Positions 7,005 through 14,216 of a DNA stretch of 16,503 nt are shown piece after piece. The stretch's first letter is position 1, and each line of letters starts with the position of its first letter. The stretch lies in assembly GCA_023410885.1 (NCBI GenBank), contig JAEYPI010000235.1:1-16503 (forward strand), in the 5' to 3' direction. Under the pieces are notes generated by a model. It was not told the DNA's origin and searched no databases. It worked only from the letters and a program-made list of their open reading frames with translations. This DNA comes from Bacillota bacterium (lineage in GTDB: Bacteria > Bacillota > Clostridia > DSM-8532). A program made the position numbers and the translations under genes.

Positions 7005-9011
7005 ATGGAAATCAAACGGGCAAAGCACTCCGGTTTCTGTTTCGGAGTGGATAAAGCAGTCAAGACTGCTTTTGAATTAAGCTATGACGGTACGGTCTAT
7101 ACTATGGGCGAACTCATACATAATCAACAGGTTATTGATGAGTTGGAAAAGAAGGGCATTCGTACTCTCGACAGGGTGGAATCCTTAAAAGAGGGTGATT
7201 GTGTCATTATTCGGGCCCATGGTATAGGGGAACAGGTTTATAAAGATTTGAACGAGCGTCAGGTCAAAATTCTTGATGCAACCTGTCCCTATGTCAAACG
7301 TATCCATGAAATTGTTGAGACTCAAAATAAGGAAGGCTATAGCATTGTAATTGTTGGGGATCCGCAACATCCGGAGGTTATTGGAATAAATGGATGGTGT
7401 GGGGGAAAAGCTTTAATTATAACAAGCGAAAATGATGCTGAAGCCTTGGCATATTCTGACCAAAAAGTCATTGTCGTGGCTCAGACAACATTTAAAAGAG
7501 CAAAATATGAGAAGATTTGTGAAGTTCTAAAGAAAAAGTTTGCATTCGTATTAAAATTTGATACAATATGTAATGCGACTGTACAGAGACAATCCGAGGC
7601 TGCAGAGCTATCGCGAAATGTCGATGTAATGATCGTTGTAGGGGGACGGAATAGTTCAAATACGCAGAAATTGTATGAAATCTGTAAGGAGAACTGTTCT
7701 GAGACACATCTTGTAGAAAGTGCGGATGAGTTGCCTCTTTTCGATAAAAACATGAGAACAGTGGGGATTACCGCGGGGGCGTCAACACCAGAGTCGGTAA
7801 TCAAGGAGGTTATTTTTCACATGGAAGACATGATGAACGGGCACGAAGGCGAAATTGATTTCAGCAAAGCCTTGGAGATGACTTTTACCGAGCTTAGAGC
7901 CAATGAAGTAATTAAAGGAAAGATTATCGGATACAACAACAATGACGTATTCGTTGATTTGGGCTATAAGGCCGATGGCCTGATCCCAATGGAAGAATTC
8001 CTTGATGATCCTGATTTCGATCCGGAAAAGGATTTAAAGCCCGGTAAAGAGATTGAAGCCCTCATTGTTAAGATTAACGATGGTGAAGGCAATGTCGCGC
8101 TTTCCAAGAAGAAGGTTGATACTGCTCGCGGTTTTGAAATAGCTGAAGAAGCGTTTAAAAACAATACACCTATTGAAGCGGTTATTAAAGAAATTGTCAA
8201 GGGTGGTGCGGTTGCTGATTATAAAGGCGTTCGCATCTTTATTCCTGCTTCCCAGCTCAGCGACAGATTTATTAAGGATCTTACACCCTTCCAGGGAAAG
8301 AAGGTCAAGCTGCTTCTGACTGAGATGGCTAATAAGAGACGTGTTGTAGGCTCCTGCCGTGTTCTTCTGGAGGAAGAGAAGTCTAAGAAATCCGAGTCCT
8401 TCTGGAGCGAAGTTGAAATCGGTAAGGAATATACAGGAACTGTTAAGAGCCTTACCAAATTCGGTGTCTTTGTGGACCTAGGCGGTGTGGATGGACTTAT
8501 CCATGTTTCTGAGCTTTCATGGAAGAAGATTGAGGATCCTTCTCAAATTCTTCATGTTAACGATACTGTTACCGTACGGGTTATTAATTTTGACAGAGAA
8601 AAGAAAAAGATATCTCTGGGTTACAGAAAAGTTGAGGATAATCCTTGGTTCAATATTGAGAACAAGTACCAGGTTGGTGACGTTGTTACCGGTACCATTC
8701 TTCGTATGGTTCCCTTTGGTGTGTTCGTCGAGCTTGAAGAAGGTGTTGAAGGCTTGGTTCATATCTCCCAGATTTCAAATGCTCGCATTGGCAAGCCCGA
8801 TGAGGTGCTTTCCATTGGTCAGCAGGTAGAAATGAAGATTATGGATGTCAATACCGAGCTTAAGAAGATCAGTCTTTCCATTAAAGAGGTTAACCCTATA
8901 GATCCTGTACGTGAGGGTGAACCGGCAGGAGAAGACGATGAGGGTATTCCTTCTCAACATAGCGAGAATATGTCAAACACTATTGGCGATATTCTCAATG
9001 ACAAACTATAA
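7005..9011 (+). CDS. ispH: fused 4-hydroxy-3-methylbut-2-enyl diphosphate reductase / S1 RNA-binding protein
   Basis: A 668-residue fusion. Residues 1 to about 280 are IspH (LytB), the last enzyme of the MEP isoprenoid pathway, which reduces HMBPP to IPP and DMAPP. The three iron-sulphur ligands are present at Cys12 (GFCFGV), Cys94 (ATCPYV) and Cys189 (TICNAT), with the substrate residues in HN (39-40), AHG (71-73), HPE (122-124) and GGRNSSNT (213-220). Residues about 302-628 contain four S1 domains at about 302-370, 387-456, 473-542 and 559-628; the last two are the most typical (GVFVDLGGVDGLIHVSELSW, GVFVELEEGVEGLVHISQIS). This matches the clostridial IspH-RpsA fusion. The frame is continuous across the join and S1 codon use resembles highly expressed genes. 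The C-terminal ~40 residues are acidic and disordered-looking. ATG 7005 has GAGGGAATAG a few bases upstream. Confidence 0.95.
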   Translation: MEIKRAKHSGFCFGVDKAVKTAFELSYDGTVYTMGELIHNQQVIDELEKKGIRTLDRVESLKEGDCVIIRAHGIGEQVYKDLNERQVKILDATCPYVKRIHEIVETQNKEGYSIVIVGDPQHPEVIGINGWCGGKALIITSENDAEALAYSDQKVIVVAQTTFKRAKYEKICEVLKKKFAFVLKFDTICNATVQRQSEAAELSRNVDVMIVVGGRNSSNTQKLYEICKENCSETHLVESADELPLFDKNMRTVGITAGASTPESVIKEVIFHMEDMMNGHEGEIDFSKALEMTFTELRANEVIKGKIIGYNNNDVFVDLGYKADGLIPMEEFLDDPDFDPEKDLKPGKEIEALIVKINDGEGNVALSKKKVDTARGFEIAEEAFKNNTPIEAVIKEIVKGGAVADYKGVRIFIPASQLSDRFIKDLTPFQGKKVKLLLTEMANKRRVVGSCRVLLEEEKSKKSESFWSEVEIGKEYTGTVKSLTKFGVFVDLGGVDGLIHVSELSWKKIEDPSQILHVNDTVTVRVINFDREKKKISLGYRKVEDNPWFNIENKYQVGDVVTGTILRMVPFGVFVELEEGVEGLVHISQISNARIGKPDEVLSIGQQVEMKIMDVNTELKKISLSIKEVNPIDPVREGEPAGEDDEGIPSQHSENMSNTIGDILNDKL

Positions 9012-9047
9012 TCTTAAACTAAAAGTAGTTATAGAAGTATTTTAAAG

Positions 9048-9080
9048 GCAAGACCGGTCTATCCGGTCTTGCTGTTGTGT
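9048..9080 (+). terminator. hairpin terminator after ispH-rpsA
   Basis: GCAAGACCGG (9048-9057) and CCGGTCTTGC (9063-9072) form a perfect 10-bp stem with a 5-base loop, followed by TGTTGTGT. The stem is strong and rightly placed 36 bases after the stop codon, but the T-tract is interrupted by G, so termination may be incomplete. Confidence 0.6.
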
Positions 9081-9176
9081 ATCTACGGGTCGAGCCTTGT
9101 TGTATGATCCGTTGGATCATACCCTATCTACGGGTCGTTGGATCATACCTGGGTTTAGGCTCGTTGTATGACCAGG
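9080..9176. repeat. compound direct and inverted repeats before cheR
   Basis: TATCTACGGGTCG occurs at 9080-9092 and 9125-9137. GTTGGATCATACC occurs at 9111-9123 and 9137-9149, 26 bases apart. GTTGTATGA occurs at 9099-9107 and 9163-9171. GTATGATCC-GTT-GGATCATAC (9102-9122) is a perfect 9-bp inverted repeat with a 3-base centre, CGAGCC (9091-9096) pairs with GGCTCG (9158-9163), and CCTGG (9148-9152) with CCAGG (9172-9176). TACGGGTCGAGCCTTG (9084-9099) differs in one base from 4533-4548. The region is non-coding and looks like a small dispersed repeat family. Confidence 0.7.
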
Positions 9177-9210
9177 GAATCATTAAAAGTATTTTACTGT
9201 GAGGGCCTTA

Positions 9211-10002
9211 ATGGACAGGTTTCATGATTATGAACTCTTTAAAGCTAAATTTTACAATCTTTCTTATATTGACTTAAATCTCTATAAAGAAAAGCAAATG
9301 AAACGACGGATAACTTCCTTGATTGAAAAGCATGGCTTTTCTACCTATTTAGCTTTTCTTGAGGAGATAAAGACAAATAAAGAGCTCTATAATACGTTTA
9401 TTAATTATCTGACAATCAATGTTTCGGAGTTTTATCGGAATCCTAATCAATGGGATTTGTTTGAGAAAAAAATAATCACGGAAATGGCCAGAGAAAAGAA
9501 CTTATCCCAAATCAAAATATGGAGTTCTGCTTGTTCGACAGGGGATGAGCCCTATACGGTGGTTATGATTCTCAATAAATTTCTCCCTCTGGAGAAAATC
9601 AGCATTCTGGCTACCGATATAGATAATGAGGCCATGCAAAAGGCCAAAATCGGTGTATATTCTTCCCGGAGCCTGAAAGAACTGCCTAAGGAGTATCTGG
9701 ACAAGTATTTTACTAAAATCAATGAGGACCTTTACCAGGTCTCGGAAAAGGTACGAAAATGCGTTGAGTTCAAGCAGCTTAATCTTTTGAGGGATCCCTA
9801 TCCCAAGGGAATGGATATTATCCTGTGCCGCAATGTACTGATCTACTTTACTGAGGAAGCAAAGGATGCTATTTTCGCTGAATTCAGCAAGTCCCTGGCG
9901 AAGAACGGTGTGCTTTTTATTGGGAGTACCGAACAGATTATGAATTATCAAAAATTTAATATCAAGCCCATTGAAACATTTTTCTACCAAAAAATCGAAA
10001 GG
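9211..10002 (+). CDS. cheR: CheR-type protein-glutamate O-methyltransferase
   Basis: S-adenosylmethionine-dependent methyltransferase that methylates glutamates on chemoreceptors. The coding part ends at 10002 with the stop at 10003-10005. 264 residues. The N-terminal all-alpha domain (about 1-65) is followed by the conserved TINVSEFYRNP (68-78), then the SAM-binding motif WSSACSTGDEPYT (104-116), ATDIDNEA (134-141), and CRNVLIYF (206-213), all standard for CheR. There is no C-terminal TPR extension. ATG 9211 is preferred over GTG 9199 because GAGGG (9201-9205) precedes it by 5 bases. No other chemotaxis gene is in the window; the gene is instead followed closely by a small coiled-coil protein and ruvAB. 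Methylation of a non-chemotaxis receptor complex is possible. Confidence 0.93.
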
Positions 10003-10015
10003 TGAGGGATGCGTT

Positions 10016-10186
10016 GTGGTGAATCTTCAAGAAATGTCCAAGGAAGAAATCATTGAGGTAGTTAAAATAAAGGATGAGCTTCTTAAAGAGCTTAGTGAGG
10101 AAATAGAGGCCTATAGAGTTTTAGTTGAGGAGCTCCAGGCGAAGCTTGGCATCAAGGAGTATCCTTATACAGGAAATGGTGATTAA
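10016..10186 (+). CDS. small coiled-coil protein between cheR and ruvA
   Basis: A 56-residue acidic protein (from GTG 10016), predicted almost wholly helical: from about residue 8 to 43 it has heptad-like spacing of Ile/Leu/Val (EEIIEVVKIKDELLKELSEEI, then YRVLVEELQAKLGI), and it ends in a short polar tail with YPYTGNGD. I do not recognise a family. GAGGG (10004-10008) just after the cheR stop lies 7 bases before GTG 10016; the adjacent GTG 10019 is the alternative. The frame extends upstream to 9971 but that part lies inside cheR. It starts 10 bases after cheR and ends 2 bases before ruvA, so it is co-transcribed and probably coupled. The coiled coil suggests a dimer or an adaptor; no function is inferred beyond that. 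Confidence 0.78.
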   Translation: MVNLQEMSKEEIIEVVKIKDELLKELSEEIEAYRVLVEELQAKLGIKEYPYTGNGD

Positions 10187-10188
10187 TA

Positions 10189-10794
10189 GTGTTTGCCTAT
10201 TTAAAGGGAATTTTAGAAAGAAAAACGGCTGATAGCCTTATTCTGGATGTTCATGGCGTGGGGTTCAGGGTTTTTACCACCTCCACAGCCCTATGCAACT
10301 GCCAGACAACGGGAAGCGAAATAAAGGTTTTTACCCATTTTTATGTGCGTGAGGACACCCAGACCCTATACGGCTTTTTAACCGAGGAAGAGTTAAAAAT
10401 GTTTGAACAGCTTCTTTCGGTTTCTGGTGTGGGACCTAAGGCCGCTTTGTCCTTGGTGTCCAACATTCCGCCCTCTCAATTTGGGTTGGCTGTTTTAACC
10501 GATGACGCCGATAAGTTTACTAAGGCTCCGGGCATAGGTAAAAAGACTGCACAGAGAATTATTCTTGAGCTCAAGGATAAATTGAAAAAAGAGCATGTTA
10601 ACATGCCTGATTTAAAATGCGATTTTCCCGATCAATCAAACGCCAAGGATAACCGGATAGGGGAATCCATCAGTGCCCTTGTCATGCTGGGCTACTCTTC
10701 GCAAGAAGCCAGTCGTGCGGTTTCATGTGTTTTTCAGGAAGATAAATCAATTGAGCAAATGATTAAAGATGCGTTAAAGCAAATGTTTCACTAA
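10189..10794 (+). CDS. ruvA: Holliday junction branch migration protein RuvA
   Basis: DNA-binding subunit of the RuvAB branch migration complex, which holds the four-way junction while RuvB pumps DNA. 201 residues, the usual length. Domain I is an OB fold (MFAYLKGILERKTADSLILDVHGVGFRV). Two helix-hairpin-helix motifs follow at about 71-90 (LLSVSGVGPKAALSLVS) and 106-125 (FTKAPGIGKKTAQRIILEL). The C-terminal domain III (about 155-201) is the RuvB contact, joined by a flexible linker. The start is GTG 10189, with AGGAAATGG 10-18 bases upstream. It is 2 bases from the previous gene and 14 from ruvB. ruvC, often upstream, is not present here. Confidence 0.96.
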   Translation: MFAYLKGILERKTADSLILDVHGVGFRVFTTSTALCNCQTTGSEIKVFTHFYVREDTQTLYGFLTEEELKMFEQLLSVSGVGPKAALSLVSNIPPSQFGLAVLTDDADKFTKAPGIGKKTAQRIILELKDKLKKEHVNMPDLKCDFPDQSNAKDNRIGESISALVMLGYSSQEASRAVSCVFQEDKSIEQMIKDALKQMFH

Positions 10795-10808
10795 AGTGAG
10801 GTGGCCTC

Positions 10809-11855
10809 GTGGAAGAAGAAAGACTGACCAGTCGTGAGTTTAAACGAGATGATCTGGATGAATCAGGCTTAAGACCACGTACCATTACAGAATACATCGG
10901 CCAGTCCAAGGTGAAGGAAAACCTGCTGGTCTTTATTAAAGCTACAAAACAACGTGGAGAAGCTTTAGATCATGTGCTTTTGTATGGACCACCCGGTCTG
11001 GGCAAAACAACGCTTGCCGGCGTTATTGCCAGTGAACTGGGTGTTAATATCAAAATCACTTCCGGCCCCGCTATTGAGAGAGCCGGTGATTTAGCGGCTA
11101 TATTGACTAATCTCGGTGAATCCGATGTCCTATTCATTGATGAAATTCATCGGCTCAATCGAAGTGTTGAAGAAATTCTGTATCCCGCAATGGAGGACTA
11201 TGCGCTGGATATCATCATTGGCAAAGGCCCCAGTGCGCGCTCCATAAGATTGGACTTGCCAAAGTTTACCCTGATCGGTGCAACAACTCGTGCGGGGCTT
11301 CTTACTTCTCCATTAAGGGATCGTTTCGGGATTATTAATCGTTTGGAGCTCTATTCCAATGATGAGCTTAAGATGATCGTCAGACGGTCGGCTAATATTC
11401 TGGGAATCGTTATTGACGAGGATGCTGCAGAAGAAGTTGCCAAGCGTTCCAGAGGGACACCCCGTATCGCCAATCGGCTTTTAAAAAGACTTCGCGACTT
11501 TGCCCAAATCAAATCCGACGGACAAATTAACCTTGAGGTTGCCTGCTTTGGGCTGAAGGCCTTGGATATTGATGAGCTTGGACTTGATAATACCGACAGG
11601 AATGTACTGGAATCCATCATTCTGAAGTTTGATGGAGGACCGGTGGGCCTTGATACCCTTGCGGCTTCCACCGGAGAAGAAGCCAACACCATAGAGGATG
11701 TTTATGAGCCTTACCTCATCCAGCTTGGGTTTATTCAGAAGACACCAAGAGGCAGAAAGGCGACCCGACTTGCCTACCAGCACATGGGTATTCTCTATAT
11801 GAATCACGATAATGAGCAATTATCGATGATGGATAGTAACGATTCAAATGAATGA
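10809..11855 (+). CDS. ruvB: Holliday junction branch migration DNA helicase RuvB
   Basis: AAA+ motor of RuvAB. 348 residues. Walker A GPPGLGKT at 60-67, Walker B LFIDEIH at 108-114, sensor 1 and arginine-finger region in GATTRAGLLTSPLRDRFG (about 158-175), sensor 2 in RGTPRIANRLLKRLRDF, and a C-terminal winged helix with LDTLAASTGEEANTIEDVYEPYLIQLGFIQKTPRGR. All motifs are intact. The GTG start at 10809 follows GTGAGGTGG at 10796-10804. It is the last gene of the cheR-ruvB group; no terminator is visible after it, and about 90 bases separate it from proC. Confidence 0.97.
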   Translation: MEEERLTSREFKRDDLDESGLRPRTITEYIGQSKVKENLLVFIKATKQRGEALDHVLLYGPPGLGKTTLAGVIASELGVNIKITSGPAIERAGDLAAILTNLGESDVLFIDEIHRLNRSVEEILYPAMEDYALDIIIGKGPSARSIRLDLPKFTLIGATTRAGLLTSPLRDRFGIINRLELYSNDELKMIVRRSANILGIVIDEDAAEEVAKRSRGTPRIANRLLKRLRDFAQIKSDGQINLEVACFGLKALDIDELGLDNTDRNVLESIILKFDGGPVGLDTLAASTGEEANTIEDVYEPYLIQLGFIQKTPRGRKATRLAYQHMGILYMNHDNEQLSMMDSNDSNE

Positions 11856-11905
11856 GTAACCAGGGGCTTTAAGAAAGCTGAAGCAATGTAGGGTTACATT
11901 TCGGA

Positions 11906-11911
11906 TATAAT
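11906..11911 (+). promoter_or_regulatory. possible -10 element and dyad before proC
   Basis: A perfect TATAAT lies 34 bases before ATG 11945. No -35 match is found 16-18 bases upstream; instead a dyad AATGTA-GGGT-TACATT (11885-11900) covers that zone, which would fit a promoter controlled by a DNA-binding regulator. Confidence 0.35.
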
Positions 11912-11944
11912 AGCTTATACTGGTATGAGCGGGAGGTAGAGACC

Positions 11945-12757
11945 ATGGTTTATAAAGTTGGTTTTATTGGAACAGGGAATATGGGTGGTGCCCTTTTAAA
12001 GAGTATTGTGGCAGGAGATACAGATAACCATTACCCTATAAGCGCTTTCGATGTCAATCAAAGCTTATTGACTGAGCTGGCCAAGGACTATGGTGTTACT
12101 GCCAAAACCAGTATCCTTGATCTTGTTGCTGACAGTGACATCATTATTCTGGCTGTTAAGCCTCAGTATTGTACGGATGTTCTGAATCAAATAAAGCAAG
12201 CGCTGACTCCGAATCAAATACTGGTATCCATTGTGGTTGGCCTTCCAATATCCTATTATAAAGAAATTTTGGGGGCGGGGACGAAAGTGATCAGAACCAT
12301 GCCCAACACTCCAGCTATGGTCGGTGAAGGCATGACGTTAGTATGTTATGATGAGCTGACATCCTTAGATGAAAGAAAAGCGGTCATGAAGCTTCTAAGT
12401 TTTTCAGGTTTGGCCGAGGAGCTGGAAGAGCGACTTATGAATGAAGTAACTGCGCTTACCGGAAGCAGCCCTGCCTACGTTTTTCTGTTCATTGAAGCGA
12501 TGGCTGATGCAGCAGTTCAATCCGGTATCCCCAGAAGCCTGGCCTACCGTCTTGCTGCGCAGGCTGTACTGGGTTCAGCCAAAATGGTGCTGGAAACCGG
12601 TAAGCATCCTGCAGAGCTTAAAGATATGGTTTGCTCACCCGCAGGGACAACCATTGAAGCTGTGGCTGCGCTGGAGCGCGAGGGCTTTAGAAATGCTGTT
12701 ATCACAGCCATGGGAGAATGTACAAAAAAAGCCAGAGAGATAGGTCGAAAAAAGTAG
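11945..12757 (+). CDS. proC: pyrroline-5-carboxylate reductase
   Basis: Last step of proline synthesis: NAD(P)H-dependent reduction of 1-pyrroline-5-carboxylate to proline. 270 residues, standard. N-terminal Rossmann motif GTGNMG at 9-14; NADP-contact block ILAVKPQYCTDVL; VRTMPNTP-type motif here as VIRTMPNTPAMVGEGMT; and the C-terminal dimerisation/active-site signature ALTGSSPAYVFLFIEAMADAA through LKDMVCSPAGTTIEAVAALE. GGGAGGT (11931-11937) is 7 bases before ATG 11945. Thirty-six bases separate it from the Nudix gene, so the two may be co-transcribed. Confidence 0.96.
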   Translation: MVYKVGFIGTGNMGGALLKSIVAGDTDNHYPISAFDVNQSLLTELAKDYGVTAKTSILDLVADSDIIILAVKPQYCTDVLNQIKQALTPNQILVSIVVGLPISYYKEILGAGTKVIRTMPNTPAMVGEGMTLVCYDELTSLDERKAVMKLLSFSGLAEELEERLMNEVTALTGSSPAYVFLFIEAMADAAVQSGIPRSLAYRLAAQAVLGSAKMVLETGKHPAELKDMVCSPAGTTIEAVAALEREGFRNAVITAMGECTKKAREIGRKK

Positions 12758-12793
12758 ATCACATGCAAGCATCAGCATCATAGGAGGACTCCA

Positions 12794-13330
12794 ATGGATT
12801 ATTATGAAAAAACGATTAGTACACAACCGATTTATCAGGGTTCCATTATTGACGTTGAGCGTCTAACAATTGAACTTCCCGATGGCCGCAGGGCCACGCG
12901 GGATATTGTTCGAAACCCCGGTGCATCTGTTGTTATTCCCATAACTGATGACGGCCAAATTGTTTTGGTTGAACAATTCAGAAAACCCAATGAAAAGGTC
13001 TTTATCGAGCTTCCCGCAGGAAAACTCGATAAGGGAGAAGATCCCGAACACTGTGCCGCTAGAGAGCTTAAAGAAGAGACGGGTTATTCAGCGAAAAGCC
13101 TTAAAAAAATATTGACGCTTCATCCCGCTCCGGCGTTTGCCGATGAAATTCTCCATGTCTATTTGGCAACAGGCTTAACAAAAGGGGATTGCTGCCCGGA
13201 TGAAGATGAATTCATCAGCGCAAGGACCTATGACCTGAATCAAGTCCTGGCTATGATAGAGGAGGGACTCATCACCGATGCTAAAACAGTAGCCGGAGTT
13301 CTTTTCGCAGCTAGATTAGTTAAAACGTAA
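12794..13330 (+). CDS. nudF: Nudix hydrolase, ADP-ribose pyrophosphatase type
   Basis: 178 residues. The Nudix box GX5EX7REUXEEXGU is perfect at residues 76-98 (Gly76, Glu82, Arg90-Glu91, Glu94-Glu95, Gly97, Tyr98). Upstream conserved features ASVVIPITDDGQIVLVEQFRKPNE and ELPAGKLDKGE are those of the ADP-ribose pyrophosphatase (NudF/YqkG) branch, which splits ADP-ribose to AMP and ribose 5-phosphate. HPAPAFADEILHVYLA after the box fits the same branch. Substrate is inferred from the subfamily only. TAGGAGGA lies 6-13 bases before ATG 12794. In Bacillus nudF is close to spoIIM and xerD; here a XerD-like gene follows 59 bases later and spoIIM is missing. Confidence 0.92.
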   Translation: MDYYEKTISTQPIYQGSIIDVERLTIELPDGRRATRDIVRNPGASVVIPITDDGQIVLVEQFRKPNEKVFIELPAGKLDKGEDPEHCAARELKEETGYSAKSLKKILTLHPAPAFADEILHVYLATGLTKGDCCPDEDEFISARTYDLNQVLAMIEEGLITDAKTVAGVLFAARLVKT

Positions 13331-13389
13331 AATTAAGATAAATTAAAAATCCTGTATAAAATCTCTGGCGCATTTTCGGAGGTGTGATT

Positions 13390-14187
13390 ATGGACCATGT
13401 TGTGAGCGGATGTATGAGCTACCTTAAAGAGAATCAAAGTCTTTCTTCCAATACCATGGCATCCTATGAACGAGATATCCGGCAATATGTCGCCTACCTT
13501 ACGAATCTTGGTATTAGAGATATTCGTCAAGCAGGCAAGGAGGTACTCCAAGGCTACATTAAAGCACTCATAAATTATGGTAAATCGCCTTCTACCATTT
13601 CACGATGCATTGCTTCTTTAAGGATTTTCTATCGCTATCTTATCAGATACGGAAGGGTAGAAGGAAATCCTATTATCGGGATTGAAGCGCCTAAGCTTAT
13701 TAAGAAATCGCCTAAAATCCTGTCGGAGCAAGAGGTTCTTAAGCTTATGGAGGTGCCTGGCAGCCAGGGCGTTAAGAATATACGCGACAAGGCCATTATT
13801 GAGCTGCTTTATGAGACAGGCTTAAAGGTCAGTGAGCTCATTTCACTGAATATTGACCATATTGATTTTGAGAAACAATGCCTTAATTATAATGAAGGAC
13901 GGAAAAAAAAGAGCGTACCGCTGAGAGCAGTGTGTCTTGAAGATTTGTTCGACTATTTAAAGCGGTCACGCCCCTATCTTTTGAAGGACTCCAATGAGAA
14001 GTCGCTCTTTATCAACAGCAGCGGTAAAAGCATTTCTCGTCAGGGTATTTGGAAAATTATTAAGAAATATACCCGTATGGCGAATATGGGTAACGGAGTA
14101 ACCCCTTATTCTTTGCGACGAACCTTGACAGCAGATACCATTCAGTCACGGGGGAATACACAGAATAATCAAAAGACGCAAGAATAA
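13390..14187 (+). CDS. truncated, degenerate XerD-like tyrosine recombinase
   Basis: 265 residues from ATG 13390 (GGAGGT ends 6 bases upstream; GTG 13384 overlaps that site). The N-terminal SAM-like domain (about 1-95) is a good match to XerC/XerD: LSSNTMASYERDIRQYVAYL and SPSTISRCIASLRIFYRYL. The catalytic domain starts well (RDKAIIELLYETGLKVSELISLNIDHIDF, beta-hairpin KKKSVPL) but the first catalytic Arg is Lys146 (TGLKVSEL in place of TGLRVSEL), the His of HxxR is Tyr240 (YSLR, Arg243 kept), and the protein stops at QKTQE, before the LGH box and the tyrosine nucleophile. XerD is normally near 295-300 residues. The bases after the stop do not restore the missing part in any frame that I can read. 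It is either a decaying gene or a non-catalytic DNA-binding paralogue. A working XerD would have to be elsewhere in the genome. Confidence 0.85.
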   Translation: MDHVVSGCMSYLKENQSLSSNTMASYERDIRQYVAYLTNLGIRDIRQAGKEVLQGYIKALINYGKSPSTISRCIASLRIFYRYLIRYGRVEGNPIIGIEAPKLIKKSPKILSEQEVLKLMEVPGSQGVKNIRDKAIIELLYETGLKVSELISLNIDHIDFEKQCLNYNEGRKKKSVPLRAVCLEDLFDYLKRSRPYLLKDSNEKSLFINSSGKSISRQGIWKIIKKYTRMANMGNGVTPYSLRRTLTADTIQSRGNTQNNQKTQE

Positions 14188-14216
14188 GGGTTAATTTCTT
14201 CATGTAGGTAAGTAGT

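Noticed and set aside
8485..8829. 114-codon plus-strand frame within the S1 part of ispH-rpsA
   Set aside because: It is a second frame of a strongly conserved domain repeat, with no ribosome binding site or family match.
9080..9176. CRISPR array
   Set aside because: The repeats are 9-13 bases, overlap one another and are not separated by unique spacers of regular length; no cas gene is present.
9502..9990. 162-codon open frame on the minus strand inside cheR
   Set aside because: It is antisense to a gene with all CheR motifs, has no ribosome binding site and its translation resembles no protein family.
14100..14216. simple frameshift hiding the end of XerD
   Set aside because: The frame remains homologous up to QSRGNTQNNQKTQ, and no frame after the stop gives an LGH box or a Tyr motif before tyrA.
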